Source of the DNA: Platycnemis pennipes
Taxonomy: Eukaryota; Arthropoda; Insecta; Odonata; Platycnemididae
Direction: 5' to 3'
DNA: 64,000 nt
Assembly: GCA_933228895.1 (NCBI GenBank)
Contig: OW121846.1
Span: 108,083,054 to 108,147,053, forward strand
Shown here: piece after piece, positions 32,688 through 44,316 of the stretch
Layout of the letters: each line of letters opens with the position of its first letter
Numbering within the stretch: position 1 is the first letter of the stretch
Position numbers and translations under genes: made by a program
The notes under the pieces: generated by a model
Seen by the model: the letters and a program-made list of their open reading frames with translations, nothing else
Database searches by the model: none
Told to the model about the DNA's origin: nothing

Positions 32688-34461
32688 TGTCACTTTAAGT
32701 GGCCGTAGAGCTCATATCCTTAGATTTTTATACTAACGACTGATATAAAATATTTAAAAATCAATCAATAATAGCTATCCACCAATTTATAAACGTCGGT
32801 AGCAGTATAAACCAATATTTCCATTCATTTATTAACTAAAAACTCTAACTTTGAAATTCCACAAATTTTATTTAGAAAAGACTAGGGATTCAGTATTCAA
32901 CGTCATCTTCAGGTAGATATTCTTTCAGGCATTTATCATATATGCGAGTACAACCAAATTACTAGCACAGTGCTTGCAGATGTGACTAAGCACATAACTT
33001 GCGTAGAGGGTACAGCAGTGTGCGTTGTGAGAATCGGCCACGCACGATAGTTTTCGAGAAGAAAATTGGAAAGTATTCCTTAATTTTCTCTTAAAAATGT
33101 GCGTCATTTACGTTTTGAAAACCACTTCCTCAGTCAGCTTTGACGCCACGCGTACTGGTCTGCGTCAAAAATGACGTCAAAACCATGCAATGTAACGGGG
33201 AATGTGCTCGTGCAAGTGCACGATGCCTCGTCCACAAAAATCCTTGGCAGAGTTAATCGAACACTTTTGAGAATTCTGAATATAGCCTCTCTTAAGCACG
33301 TACCCCTAAATTTATGAAAGAATTCATGACTTAATAGAATTTTCCAGACACATCGCTGAAAACAATGGCTTTGCTTCGAACAGTACTTTCCTTAGCCGGA
33401 ACAATTGGATGAAACAGAAACAACACCAAACTGATGTTTGATCGATCTTAGTTGGATGCTTTGAATGCTTGCTTGTGAACGCCCTCATGTATACAATCGA
33501 AGCATATGGTATTCTCAAAAGAGCTGGCCTATGAACTTTACACCAAGTTGCCGAATTCAAGCTCTCATAACACTCTTACCCTAGACTGCTTTAGTTTTAT
33601 TGAAGGCGTGAACTCCAGGATTCCAAGCAGGTTTTCGAATGCAAAAAAGGATCATTATCGGACTGTATGTATGAATGCATTCTTTAACGAATGCATGTGT
33701 ACTTATCTGTGTTTTCATCCAGCACTTGGCATAAGACCCTGAATGTAAAAAAAATCAAAGGAACCTGTAAGTATCATTTCTGTCTCACGTCAAAACAAGT
33801 AAAAAATTTTGCATCGATGAATTATGCAAAGAATGGCAGAGCATTTCAGCCATTTTTCTTTTAGGAGCAATTTTTGAAACTTTATATCCGAGGTAAAGGG
33901 AAATAAGCTAATACGAATAAGACTATATTACCAATAGATTTATACAGAAGGAGATGATTAAAATGTATTAGAAAGCCCAACACCAATGGAGTACTTCTAT
34001 TTTCCGAAACTTTTTATAGTACACGTGGTGACACACGTTACCCACTAGGCTACATGGTTATGAATATAAACCTTCGACTCTTCTTTTTCCTCAATTTAGA
34101 TATTACGGCTACGCATTCATGTTTTCTGTAACGCAATCAAAGTTTTTCAGTAAAAATCTAGCGAACTAGTAATGCCTCACAGTTCATTCTCAGCTGACCT
34201 CTTCATTTCGTTCAAATGCGTTTCTATACTCATTAACTTCATGATACCTAATTATTTATAGGCAATATAATCTCCATAACTACCGTAATGAATGCAAGTC
34301 AGATATGGTGATGGTAGGGTAAGAAAGCAATATGGTGCACTCACGAGATAATACGTTTAACTCCGAAGATTTAACGTTTAACTCATCATCTCGTTGGATG
34401 CTTACAAGTAGCTAAGCAATATGGATGAAAAATTCAATTTACAGTCGAAACTGTTTGTCAG
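32688..34461. other. Intronic, nothing recognised
   Basis: AT-rich. Short frames only. Confidence 0.45.
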
Positions 34462-34690
34462 ATTTGCGTGAAGGTCAGAGCACTGACTTCTTATCCCAAG
34501 AGCTTAGGTTCAGATCTTGGTTCTGGCAGAGATTTCAAGTGGATTTATGATCCTTAACCGACCAAAGAGAGCTTCGTTCGTCGAATGGAACGTTAAACCA
34601 CAGTTTCGGAACACTTTACGTTTAGGAGTACACTGATGTCGGCTCCAGGTTCCTCACCCCCTTCCAATACATTCTACCAACCTGAAGAAC
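34462..34690 (+). mobile_element. Very old copy of the main tRNA-SINE family
   Basis: The order of blocks is kept although many bases differ: gtcagagcactgacttctta, ttaggttcagatcttggttc, tcgaatggaacgttaaacc, actgatgtcggctccaggtt and cccttccaatacattctacc. Confidence 0.6.
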
Positions 34691-34894
34691 GACGCAGATC
34701 CACCGAAGATTGCATTTGCGTTGTGAACACAAGAGAATACAATACAAACGCTCTCAAATCAGAGATGCTGTTCAACGCCACCAAAAACGGAAAAACTCTG
34801 TCTCTATTAGACATGAGCACTCTTCATTTGAAGGCAAATTCAAAGCTCGCGAGCTAGCCGCGAAAACTTCAGCGGAGTTACCGGCTGAATTTCA

Positions 34895-35016
34895 CGATAG
34901 CTAGATATTCCAAAGAGAAAAAATTATTCGCCTGAAATCAGGGGGGGATCAGGGGGTCCGGGTTCGAGTCCCGGTCAAGGCGAATGATTTTTTTTCTGTG
35001 GAATATCTCGCTATCG
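34895..35016. repeat. Fold-back element with a tRNA box-B motif in the loop
   Basis: Left arm 34895-34936 (cgatagctagatattccaaa, gagaaaaaattattcgcctg) is nearly the reverse complement of 34975-35016 (aggcgaatgatttttttt, ctgtggaatatctcgctatc). The intervening 38 bases hold ggtccgggttcgagtcccgg, a canonical box B and T-arm. Box A is missing. Probably two opposed SINE parts or a MITE that captured a tRNA fragment. Confidence 0.75.
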
Positions 35017-35837
35017 TTAATTTGAAGGAGAAAGATGGCTCTGACGGGGCCTGCTTCAACCGGATGGCGTCTGAAGAAATATTACGCGCGCCAATTGCGG
35101 TGCATGTCTACGGTGACGATTCTGCTCTCGCGGATCGTCCACCATTCATTCAGCTCAGGGAAAGTGAGGGGAATACGCGTCGTGACGTTGCAACCGAAAT
35201 TCGGATCCCTTTTGAATCGGAAAACTTTGCGGAAGCATTAACGACCGGAAATTCCCTCCGAAATCTGGTAACTGGCATTAAGCCAAAACGTTCGTAAAAT
35301 ATTACTCAATAAGCTCGTTCATTAATTTTTTTGATAATCTCACCAAACATCGGAAATGTTTCGTTTAAGACAGCGAATCACGACAAAAGTAAAACTGTCG
35401 AAGCCGAAATAATCACTTTCTAAAATGCTCAATGGTAGGCTATAAGAAGTACGTGAAAGCAATTGGTACATTATCACTAGAAATATTTAAGGGCAGTTTT
35501 CAACTTCCGATAGACCATTCCGTTGGTTGGCAATTTATCTTTTCCTACGGTAAATGCGAGCACACAATAAATACCAAGATGCGTTATAAACATGCACTTG
35601 GCACTTTGTAAGGCGCAATTTCATGTGTACTTGTGCTTTCATAAGCGGTTCTGGTATGAACTTTAGGACAATGGCGTCCATTTTTTTCCTGTCATTCTGC
35701 AAGGACTTCAGATCTGGACCATATCCGGTGTGTTAGTAGTCACATTTCTTTGCCCAGAAATTAGTCTCTATAGTACTATTAATGGTGACTTAGCATAAAA
35801 TATACGGTACTAATCACGAAATTAAGTATTATTACAT
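35017..35837. other. No gene assigned
   Basis: A 99-codon plus frame (34998-35297) overlaps a second frame; it is GC-richer near 35040-35260 but has no motif. Confidence 0.35.
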
Positions 35838-35965
35838 CCAGTTGTCTCTTTCGGGAGCCGGCGCGTGTGGATTTCACCCTGTTGTTGCGGCCTGTTGATG
35901 CTCCCGAAAGAGAAAACTAGATATTCTCCACGCTTCGAAAACCTACTCTCAACTTAATATTATTA
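35838..35965 (+). repeat. Second copy of the Penelope terminal repeat
   Basis: tctctttcgggagc (35845-35858) pairs perfectly with gctcccgaaagaga (35900-35913). Between them is tttcaccctgttgttgcgg, equivalent to ttcaccctgatgatgcgg at 14973. Downstream, attctccacgcttcgaaaac and ctactctcaactt match 15049-15078. The CTGATGA core is mutated to CTGTTGT. A solo terminal repeat or a 5'-truncated insertion. Confidence 0.7.
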
Positions 35966-36099
35966 CAGCGATGAGCAATGTTTTCTTTCATTTTTAATAC
36001 CTAAATCAAGAAATGCATAAATTAGTAAGAGACTGGGCATAGGTAAATATCAACGTAAAAAATTAGCATAGCAATTTGACAATGCTATCTGTAATGGAA

Positions 36100-36385
36100 T
36101 GAGTAGGCGGTATTTATTAGGTGGGGGGAGTCGGGTTGCTTCGCGATTTGAGTACTGGCCTCCTAACCTGAGGGCTCGGTTTCGAATCCCGGCGTTGAAA
36201 TTATTTTTCCTTGGTAGACCACCCCTACCTGAGTGCTTTGCGGAGAACATTCGAGTTCAGTTCTCCGTCTGCAGTCCCCTTAGCGCCTTTCGATGTGAGC
36301 AGCCTAATACCGACGTCGGATTACTCTTCACGATCCCTCTAATCCCTTCCATTTTAATCCTTGTGCTTTACCGTCCGGTTTGAAA
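36100..36385 (+). mobile_element. Divergent full-length copy of the main tRNA-SINE family
   Basis: Recognisable in order: gagtactggcctcctaacct, gggctcggtttcgaatcccg, ccacccctacctgagtgctt, tcgagttcagttctccgtct, cagtccccttagcgcctttc, gccta-like and ataccgacgtcggatt. The central gacgttaagccg block is lost and the tail is diverged. Confidence 0.8.
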
Positions 36386-36679
36386 TGTCGAAGTGCGGTG
36401 GGTACAAATTTGAAAACACAGGGGGGGTGTATGTAGTCATAGAACAGAACAAAAGACCTGTGTTCAACTAGAAAAACGAAAGACTGAAAAACAAAAAAGT
36501 AGGGAAAGAACCTTATGATGTCAACTATTCTACGAAATCTGGTCGTAAAGGAATTTTTAACTGTGGAAGATAAAAAATCGGACTGCATGATGAACTTCCA
36601 TCAAGTAATGCTTGAAACTGTTTTATTTGTCAATATTGAAAAAGTGGTAAGGTTGTTGGAAGGTGAATAAAATAATTGT

Positions 36680-37190
36680 AAGAAGCAAATGGAATTAAAC
36701 ATAATAACACAGGCGCAGAGGATATTCTACGAGAGAAGAATTTATTCAGAGCTAGAAACACAAGTATGTAACTAAGTAAACACTTGATGAAAATGTACGT
36801 CAATAACATTCTCTTGAGTGTCAGGGAAGCTTGGGAGAGAGCAACAACATAATATTCAAGAACAGAAGCACTTGAAAGTTGTATTGCCAATGGATGGTGA
36901 AGATTAAATGGATTGACAGAAAAATAACCAAGAGCCCTAAGAGTACCAGAAAGAGGAATTTGATGAAGTTTCTGAAACGAAAAGACAGCCTAATTGGTCG
37001 CGATTGAGACATGGACGCAGTTCCCTAAAAGTAATCTTCGACGGAAAGGTAAGGCTGAAGACTAGCAAAATAAGGCAACCTACGACATAAAATGGAGCAA
37101 GCAGGTAAAGATGTAAATGGAAGAATTTGTTCAAATGAAAAACTAGGCGACCGAGAAATTGAATAAGAAACTGAGTCAAGCCCATCTTAT
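36680..37190 (+). pseudogene. Heavily decayed LINE ORF2 C-terminal fragment
   Basis: Broken plus frames give AQRIFYERRIYSELETQVCN (the AK.AFY.KK.LL motif), VKIKWIDRKI-like text near 36900, and LKRKDSLIGRD (the RR..LIGH motif). Many stops. An older relative of the LINE at 55001-55560. Confidence 0.55.
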
Positions 37191-37479
37191 AATTATTGAC
37201 CAGCGATGGTGAATGCGAATGACAGAGATCTTAAAATGTAAATTCAATAAAAATTCACATTGTAAAAGGTATGACTGTCGAGGAAATGCTTTTAACTACA
37301 TGGAGTGCAGGAGAAAGACAACTTGATCTTATTAAATTCAGAAGTAAATTATAAATGATACGCTTTTATAGTTTCAGTGTACAAACATGTTTTTTTTGTG
37401 TAAAATTATTTAACCAACGAATAAAAATTTTTCGGTATGACAAACAGTTTTTCATGAAAAGCGTATTCATATTCCCGCC

Positions 37480-38345
37480 GATTCCATCTCCAATTCCTCG
37501 GACTTTGCCTTTTTCAGACCCTATTTCTTCTCTCCCAATTAGCCAATCTACAAGATTTTACACTGCACCATACGGCTTTCCCAAACGATTCCCAGTATTT
37601 GTCCAATATATCTTACGCCAGGCTTCCCTTTAGCATTCCTTTCATTTACCTTTCCGGAATAGATTACTATCTTCATCGGACCGTGTTTCGAGGTGCGGCC
37701 GATTAGGTTGTCCCATCTTATTGTTAAAATGCTCACTTCTTAGAACCTCTTCGGTTGTCACTCCGTCTCTCCATGCTATACTTATGGTCATTGTGTAATA
37801 CCAAATTTAAAATCCTTCCAGTATTGACTTATCTACGGCTGCTATCGTCCATGCCGGACTGTCATAAAGAAACAGGCTCCAGATATAAGTTTCAATAAAG
37901 TGTTACCTTGATATATACTTTGTATATTCAGTTGCAAGTAGATTCTTTTCCTGGTGCAATGCCCTTTTGTCTGGGCTAATCGAGTGAACATTTTCTTTTT
38001 GCTTCTTCCATCAGAGGTTACTTGACTTCCCAGATAGCAATACCCTCTCACCTTTTCTAGCATTTGTTTGCCGAGCTTAACATTAGTCTTAGTCTCTGCT
38101 CTTCTTCCGTATGTCTAAAAAATATTGATCTAATGACTGACCTATTTCTTTTCTATTTTAACCAGGGTCTTCCTTTAACCTCTTTCTGTCTATGCCATGA
38201 CCGCTATGTGATCGGCAAATCGCAGCGTGTTAATTTTTCTTCATGGATATTTATTCCTGAATTATTTTCATCAAATCACCCATACTTGAAATTCATTGCA
38301 AACTCACAAATTTCCAGGCTAGCGTGTAGAGTGAAAGATGATATT
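37480..38345 (-). pseudogene. LINE reverse transcriptase to C-terminus, decayed
   Basis: Minus strand in broken frames: NNSGINIHEEKL, then FADHIAVMA (the FADD catalytic box with the second D changed to H), RAETKTNVKLGKQMLEKVRG, YCYLGSQVTSDGRSKKKMFT, then CFFMTVRHGR, and DNLIGRTSKHGPMKIVIYSG and KVNERNAKGKPGVRYIGQIL. It extends further 5' than the other copies of this LINE type and shows that the reverse transcriptase precedes the tail. Confidence 0.75.
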
Positions 38346-38776
38346 TGTTAACACATGCAGATTATATTTTAGTTTTCTTAGTTACAGAATAAATGGTGCT
38401 TTGTGGATTTCTTACAACTCGCAAATGTTACTTCTTGTGTCTAAAGCGTGATACCATACGAACTCAAAATTCGTATGCTGGGTACTGTATTTTTTTACTG
38501 TCTCAATATGCCTTAGCATTTTGTTAAAATGATAATATAGGGAATGGAAAATCTAATAGAATAATGCTTAAACTCTTAAATTTTCTGATACTCACATTAG
38601 TATTATGAAGATAAAAAGTATAACAAGAATAAAAAATAATACTTCATGTTTTCTTAAATTTGGCCGATCACAGCGAATATACTTCTCGCGAGGTTCAACG
38701 ATATTTCCACCTGACAGAGAGACATGCGTAGGAGGAATATTTGAACTAATGACCTCGGCAATTATACGCACTTTAT

Positions 38777-39113
38777 GGGGATCGGGTTGGTGTGGTGGCT
38801 AGAGTACTGGCCTCCCATCCTGAGGGCCCGGGTTCGATTCCCGGCAGTGGCGGATTTTTCAGTGGAAAACCGGTCCCAAACCTGAGTGCCTAGTGGAGGG
38901 AATTTCAAGTTCAGTACTCCGTCCCTCGGATGGGAAGTTAAGATGTGGTCCCCTTGGAGTTGTGGTCCCCTTCGTTAAGAGAAGGCTAATGCCGACGCCG
39001 GGTTTCTCTCCACTCTTCGTTCCCTGAAAACTCCTACCATTAACCAATTATCCACCTATCCTATATGGCGCAAATGACCTCAGCTGTCGGTCGCTCCCCT
39101 TAAATAACCAAAT
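38777..39113 (+). mobile_element. tRNA-SINE main family, near-complete
   Basis: Head with gtggctagagtactggcctc and gggcccgggttcgattcccg; body cggtcccaaacctgagtgcc, tagtggagggaatttcaag; tail with tatggcgcaaatgacctcag. An internal duplication repeats gtggtccccttgg/gtggtcccctt around 38945-38970. A 7-bp actttat occurs on both sides (38770 and 39116) as a possible target duplication. Confidence 0.93.
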
Positions 39114-39170
39114 GAACTTTATCCCTCAAATGAAGTGGATGGGGACGATCTTTCGCTGGTTCAAAGTGTT

Positions 39171-39406
39171 AAGGCCTGGTTACACGATACATTAACACGT
39201 ACAAGTTAATGTATCAATCCATGAATGCGCGAATGAATGCGAAAATGCACCGTGCAACCACACCAAAATGTACAAATGAATGAATACGTGAACAGAAAAT
39301 AGAACCTGTTGTATCTGGTTCATGCATTCGCACAAGTTGCGCTGAAACCATTCACGCAAATGTACATGAACCCGTACGTGTTAATGTATCGTGTAACCAG
39401 GCCTTT
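39171..39406. mobile_element. MITE with 33-bp inverted ends, about 235 bp
   Basis: Left aaggcctggttacacgatac / attaacacgtac and right gtacgtgttaatgtatcgtg / taaccaggcctt are exact inverted repeats. Both sides abut TTAA-containing sequence (gtgttaagg and tttaagg), which hints at a TTAA target as used by piggyBac-type elements, but the offset of one base leaves this open. Young by arm identity. Confidence 0.9.
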
Positions 39407-39411
39407 AAGGA

Positions 39412-40139
39412 GGTTGATCCGAAAAGTGAAAGTCATGTCATTTTTTTATATTTTCTGCAATTATAGGACTAAAGTTCCTCTATCTAATAAAATAAAGATA
39501 ATTATACCAACCAGTACTCGTTTTTGCTCAAATTGCATTTGAAATTACATACGATTAACGGCGAGAATGGCCATCACATGGGAATATAACGTTTAAAAAT
39601 ACCATGTAATATGTTATTTTTGCAAAAAACTGATATTTTATGCGTAATGTCACAGGTAATATAATGACACGAAAAAAAGGCATCAACCCAACGTATTTTT
39701 CGCTAAATCCACCAATTTCCGCGCTTATAGCAGAAGAAATGCATTAGTTGACTTCAAGTGGCGGTCGCTCTAGCCTAAATGTACGGCGTATGAATAATAT
39801 CATTACTAATGAGATATTAAAGAATATTTCAGAAAAAATTATAACATAAGGTTTGATAGAAATATTTGTGTGTTATACATTAGTAAATTCATTGAGTTCA
39901 TAATTTATTTCTGTAACGTAAATGCTGAATTGACTCCATCGTCGAGCTGATTAAAATTATCATAAAAAATAAATGCTTCGACTTTCCATCGTATTTCTGT
40001 CGATACTTATGACTTTCCATAGCTTAGGTAATTTTCTTTATGAAGTAAGGATCACTTAGCAGGCGCATACTCGTACTTAAATTAATAAGATTCCTTAGAC
40101 AACTTGAATCAAGCAGTCGCGAGCCAACCTCCTTAAGCT
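39412..40139. other. Nothing recognised
   Basis: AT-rich intronic DNA. Confidence 0.45.
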
Positions 40140-40680
40140 TGATTTGAATGTGGCGAGGTGACTTAGCGGGTGACAGGACGCGTCCACAGAAAGGCTAATG
40201 AATATCGTACTTCGACCCAGGGCATCAGGTTCACGTCCAGACATGAGGCCGCCACAGATTTGTTCGACAGGTCAAGGAAGGGCAAAGGCTGCCAGGATCT
40301 CCATGTGAGTGCAATGCCGCTTTGGAGAGAGGAGGACCAATGGGCGCGGGCGGAGAGTCACCTCACTTCCGCCCAGCCCACCCAGGCCACTGGCGGCAAT
40401 GTGGAACGGGTGACCGACGACGGCATTAATTCCGCGGGTGAGTCAATCGCTTCCATCGACAAGCAGGGCGTAAAATGAGGCATGTGTGATGACTTCCCCA
40501 CGGCATTGATGCGAATGAATACGCTCTCTGAGCGCGTGAGCCACTGGATGGGCACGAAGCGGGCGGGATATCGCGCGGAGTGGGCGAGCCATCGATTCGC
40601 CCACAGATACCGCATGCGTATGCACATGTGCTTCGCTGGAACCGACCTGTGACGCCAACCAACTCCCGTAGATTTAAGAG
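40140..40680. promoter_or_regulatory. GC/CpG-rich island
   Basis: GC-rich and CpG-dense (gtgacaggacgcgtccac, tgggcgcgggcggagag, gggcgggatatcgcgcgg). Open frames on both strands (for example 40170-40478 plus, 40358-40684 minus) lack motifs. Same interpretation and doubts as the other islands. Confidence 0.35.
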
Positions 40681-40793
40681 CCACTAGAAGCCAGGAGCTA
40701 ACAAGGAATCTTCCTCACTGAGGCGCAGAATGACAAGTGACACGAGTTACAAGTACATTAGGGCGATAGCAATTGGAAAGCACGATACCCTTT

Positions 40794-41128
40794 AGTTGGT
40801 TGGTTATTTAGGGGAGGCGACCGACGAACGAGGTCATTTGCGCCGTATAGAATAGGTGGATAATTGGGTAATGGTAGGAGTTATCAGGGAACGGAGGAAG
40901 GGTGGAAAGAAATCCGGCGTCGGCATTAGCCTACTTTTAACGAAAGGCGCCAAGGGGACCACGGCTTAACGTCCCATCAGACGGACGGAGTACTGAACTT
41001 GAAATGCCCTCCACTAGGCACTCAAGTGGGGACCGGTTTTCCACTGAAAAATCCGCCACTGCCGGGATTCAAACCCGGGTCCTCTGGGCGGGAGACCAGT
41101 ACTCTAGCCACCACACCACCCCGATCCC
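40794..41128 (-). mobile_element. tRNA-SINE main family, complete
   Basis: Minus strand: gggatcggggtggtgtggtg, gctagagtactggtctcccg, cccgggtttgaatcccggca (box B slightly altered), then ccccacttgagtgcctagtg, ggacgttaagccgtggtccc, cgcctttcgttaaaagtagg, and the ggcgcaaatgacctcg / (AACC)n end. All blocks present. Confidence 0.93.
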
Positions 41129-41234
41129 AACGATCCTTTTTAGATTACCCTAATTCCATTTCTTTCTCAATTATTCTAAGTTTCGATATCATCAGTGCTT
41201 TTAGTATCACTTTCTTTTCTTCACTTCATCATAA

Positions 41235-41670
41235 CATTCGTATGGAGCGTGGCACTCCATGGATTAGGCACATGGAACATCGGGAAAGCAGACCAACGAA
41301 GAATTGAAGCCTTCAAAACTTGGTGCTGGAGGAGAATGTTGAAGATTAAATGGACAGATAAAGTGAGGAATGAAGGGGTGTACAGAAGAGCAGATGCATA
41401 AAGGGCAATGTGGAAAATGGCAAAGAAGAACCAGATGGATTGGACATACATTGAGGCACAATGAATTAGTTAGAAATATAATAAAGGGAAGATTGAAGGG
41501 AAGGTCCCGCGAGGAAGACCAAGGGACAAATATATAGGACAAATATATAGGGCAAATAAATAAGGATTTGAAAGAGAAAACATACCAGGGCGTGGGGGAA
41601 TTAACACTGTATAGGGCAGAATGGAGGGCTGCAGTAAACCAATCCGAGGATTGAAATACTGATGATGATT
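41235..41670 (+). pseudogene. C-terminal fragment of another LINE family
   Basis: WSVALHGLGTWNIGKADQRR then IEAFKTWCWRRMLKIKWTDK and VRNEGVYRRADA matches the LYGSETW...R.EAFE.WCWRR.LKI.WTD.V.NE.V region, with the start motif mutated. After a stop, frames give IEGKVPRGRPRDKYIGQIYR and AEWRAAVNQSED, ending in an (ATG/GAT)n-like tail. A short block, gacaaatatatagg, is tandemly duplicated near 41524-41552. Confidence 0.8.
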
Positions 41671-42009
41671 TCTTTTCTCCTCCGCCACACATTAGTGGTA
41701 CGTTAAAATATGACCATTGATGTTTACATAAGTTTTCGCTGGTTCTATCAACTTTTAGAAATGCATTAGAATTAGCAATGCAAATTCTGGTGATAATTAG
41801 TTGGACGGATCTGATCCATAAATGTCGAGGTAATTACATTCCTCCCACGCGATTTTCTGATTTCGAGCGAATTATGATAAAACTAGTTTTGTTGTTTTAA
41901 ATCCCAATACGAATCTCTATTATCTATGCTATATAGATACTATGCAAGGGAAGGGCAAACGAGTATAGGTCGATAGGGTAAGTCCATTCTGAACATTAAA
42001 GGCGGTGTG
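41671..42009. other. Nothing recognised
   Basis: AT-rich. Confidence 0.45.
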
Positions 42010-42115
42010 ATAGCTATGTGTGGTGGTGTATGTGCAGAGCATTGGCCTACGTGTCGGAAAGTCCGGGGTTGAAATCCAGACGGGCTTTTTCGGATACACC
42101 CTTTTTAAGCCCTCG
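42010..42115 (+). mobile_element. Worn tRNA-like SINE, separate family
   Basis: tgtgtggtggtgtatgtgca, gagcattggcctacgtgtcg, gaaagtccggggttgaaatc and cagacgggctttttcgg form a tRNA-like head with a box A-like and a box B-like (ggttgaaatcc) motif, followed by a short body. Confidence 0.5.
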
Positions 42116-43305
42116 CGGAGCAATTTTCTCTAAGAAGAAGGTAGAATATCGCAGGCGTCTCGATCAAAGACATTTTCCCTTAACCAGAATATGATAATTG
42201 CATACGTCTTGCGGCTGAGATAATTGATTGAGTCAAAATCAATTGTCCATCCACCTTCCAACTGAGGCGAACGAGTTAGCGTAAAACCAAAGAATAGTAC
42301 TTTGACAACCCTACATTACTACGTGCAAGAGAAAATATGCTACAATTCGGGACATTAATTAGTGGTAGAGAAAAATTATCGGAAACAGTGAAAAGGTGGA
42401 ATATTGACGAACAATGGGATTTTTCAAGGAATTTAAAGGTGGTACGAGGTGAAAATCCTGTCGTGCGATAAAGTGTATCCAAAGTGAAGTCAATGCATCG
42501 GATACATTTTAAGGGGTCGCTGGAGTGATTATTAGCTGACGTTATCATAGTCACTGAAAACGTGTGATCTGTTGTAATTGAGAGCTTCAATTGGGGTCAT
42601 TCCTCGGTTGGAGTCCTCTTCGATCTGAGCAAGGACTGGGTGTGGCACAGTGGGAAGCAGAAATGCTTTCCATCATGGGAAACCATCACCATAACCTCGG
42701 AGAGCGAGACTTTGCCATGGCATGGAGAACGGAGTAGGGATTGAAACGGAACTTAGGGAATGAAGGCAGGGCGAAGAGTGGTCCGGATTCCCCCTTTAGA
42801 AATGAGCGGCTCCGAAGACTCAACCGACAGAGGACCGCACTGAAGTGCCTAACGCGTGGTTTTCCATTCCCACGGAAAAAATGCCCTCCTGTGACTTCTA
42901 CGTTCAGAGCTTCCATCTTGAAACTCCTTTCGCCTCCCAAACAAGAAAAAGGTGATGTGAAGTACTACAGAGAAAAGCCCTAAAATTATATGCAAAGCAA
43001 ATGCTGGTAGTTGCAGATTGAAGGGAACAGTATAGCAACACGACAGGACAGATCTAGGGCCGGAATCGGATTACAACTGATACTACTACAGATACTTATG
43101 CTGTCAAATAAATGCAGAAAATAATCGATGGTAGAGGGAGCAGCTGCCTCAGTGTAATGGTTCTCGAAAAATTATAAAGTTTTCGATAAAAATTGTCCTC
43201 ACATGTGCAATGAGTTTATTACCGACCAGAGACATAACTCAGGGCTATGTCTCGGGCGTCATTAGATAGGAAAAGTCCTGGGAACGATAAGTAATTCTTA
43301 AGTAG
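42116..43305. other. No gene recognised
   Basis: Frames at 42276-42590 (minus) and 42741-42983 (plus) have no motifs. Confidence 0.4.
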
Positions 43306-43329
43306 GTACTTCTTAAATTTAAGAAGTAC
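43306..43329. repeat. Perfect 24-bp palindrome
   Basis: gtacttcttaaa directly followed by its reverse complement tttaagaagtac. Close by, aaggctttcccccgaaatta (43397 on) is loosely mirrored by tttcgggcaaagccctt (43431-43447). Confidence 0.85.
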
Positions 43330-43366
43330 TTCACTAAAAGAACCCGCCCACAAACCAAACGTAATG

Positions 43367-44316
43367 AAAACGTACTCATTTACCTGACAATCGAAGGCTT
43401 TCCCCCGAAATTAATTGTAAATTTGAACAATTTCGGGCAAAGCCCTTAAAAGAAAATAGTCGCATGAGTGTACTTTGTGAGTCAAATAAATCGGCACTAT
43501 TAGTGAAAATCTGCTGCATTCTATTTAAAATTCTTTCGCCGTTCATGATAGGAGCAATGAAGTGGTGGATATTCTTTTGGACTATTTCACTAAAAACATG
43601 CCTTCACTTTTCCCACTATTTTAGTTTCATCAAGGAAGTTAGATTATCTTCATCTAACTCTTCATGCATGTTACTCGATAAGGTCTCATGGTTGTGGATC
43701 GAACTTCGGTCGCTTTGATTGTCGCGCCGATCAGAAATCCCGCGCAGCATCATCGTTGGCACATTGGTCCGTCAAGTCAAAGATCGGTGATTTTCCTCCC
43801 GGTGCACGAGTCATTTTCCGGCCTCCGGACATTTTCAGCAACTTCTAATTTAATGCCTCTTGATGATCTCCATCTTTGCAATAAGTTATAAAAAATGAAT
43901 TTGATGGATGCGTCCCACAATAGGTACTTCGATGACGAGGTGTCATTTGAAAATAATAAGAATGATTTTCCGAACAATGGCACCCAAAACATTCCATTTA
44001 CAGCTTGTTTGAGGTGAAAATTGTCTAATATCCACCCTCAAATAATTAAAAAAGCAAGGAGTGGCCTACATTCAGAGTGTGAGGGAAAGAGATGCAAAGA
44101 GATGGGGATATCTTGCAGGTGTAGATCCAGAATGCCAGTGATCGCGCACATCCAGAGATAAAGAAAGAGATCATAAAAAAACAGCAATCAACTCTAATAG
44201 AAATTAAAAAATTTAACACAACAACCATGATGAAACCAAGATAAGCATTATTGATGGTGTAGAAGTATTTTCAGAGCTCTTGCAAAAAATTCAAAACGTA
44301 CTCATTTACCTGACAA
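43367..44316 (+). repeat. 24-bp exact direct repeat pair, 902 bp apart
   Basis: The 24-mer made of aaaacgtactcattta followed by cctgacaa occurs at 43367-43390 and 44293-44316. No LTR-like extension was seen on either side. It could be two copies of a dispersed motif or the edges of an insertion. Confidence 0.6.

Noticed and set aside
41264..41692. 142-codon minus-strand frame.
   Set aside because: It is the antisense of a LINE fragment read on the plus strand.
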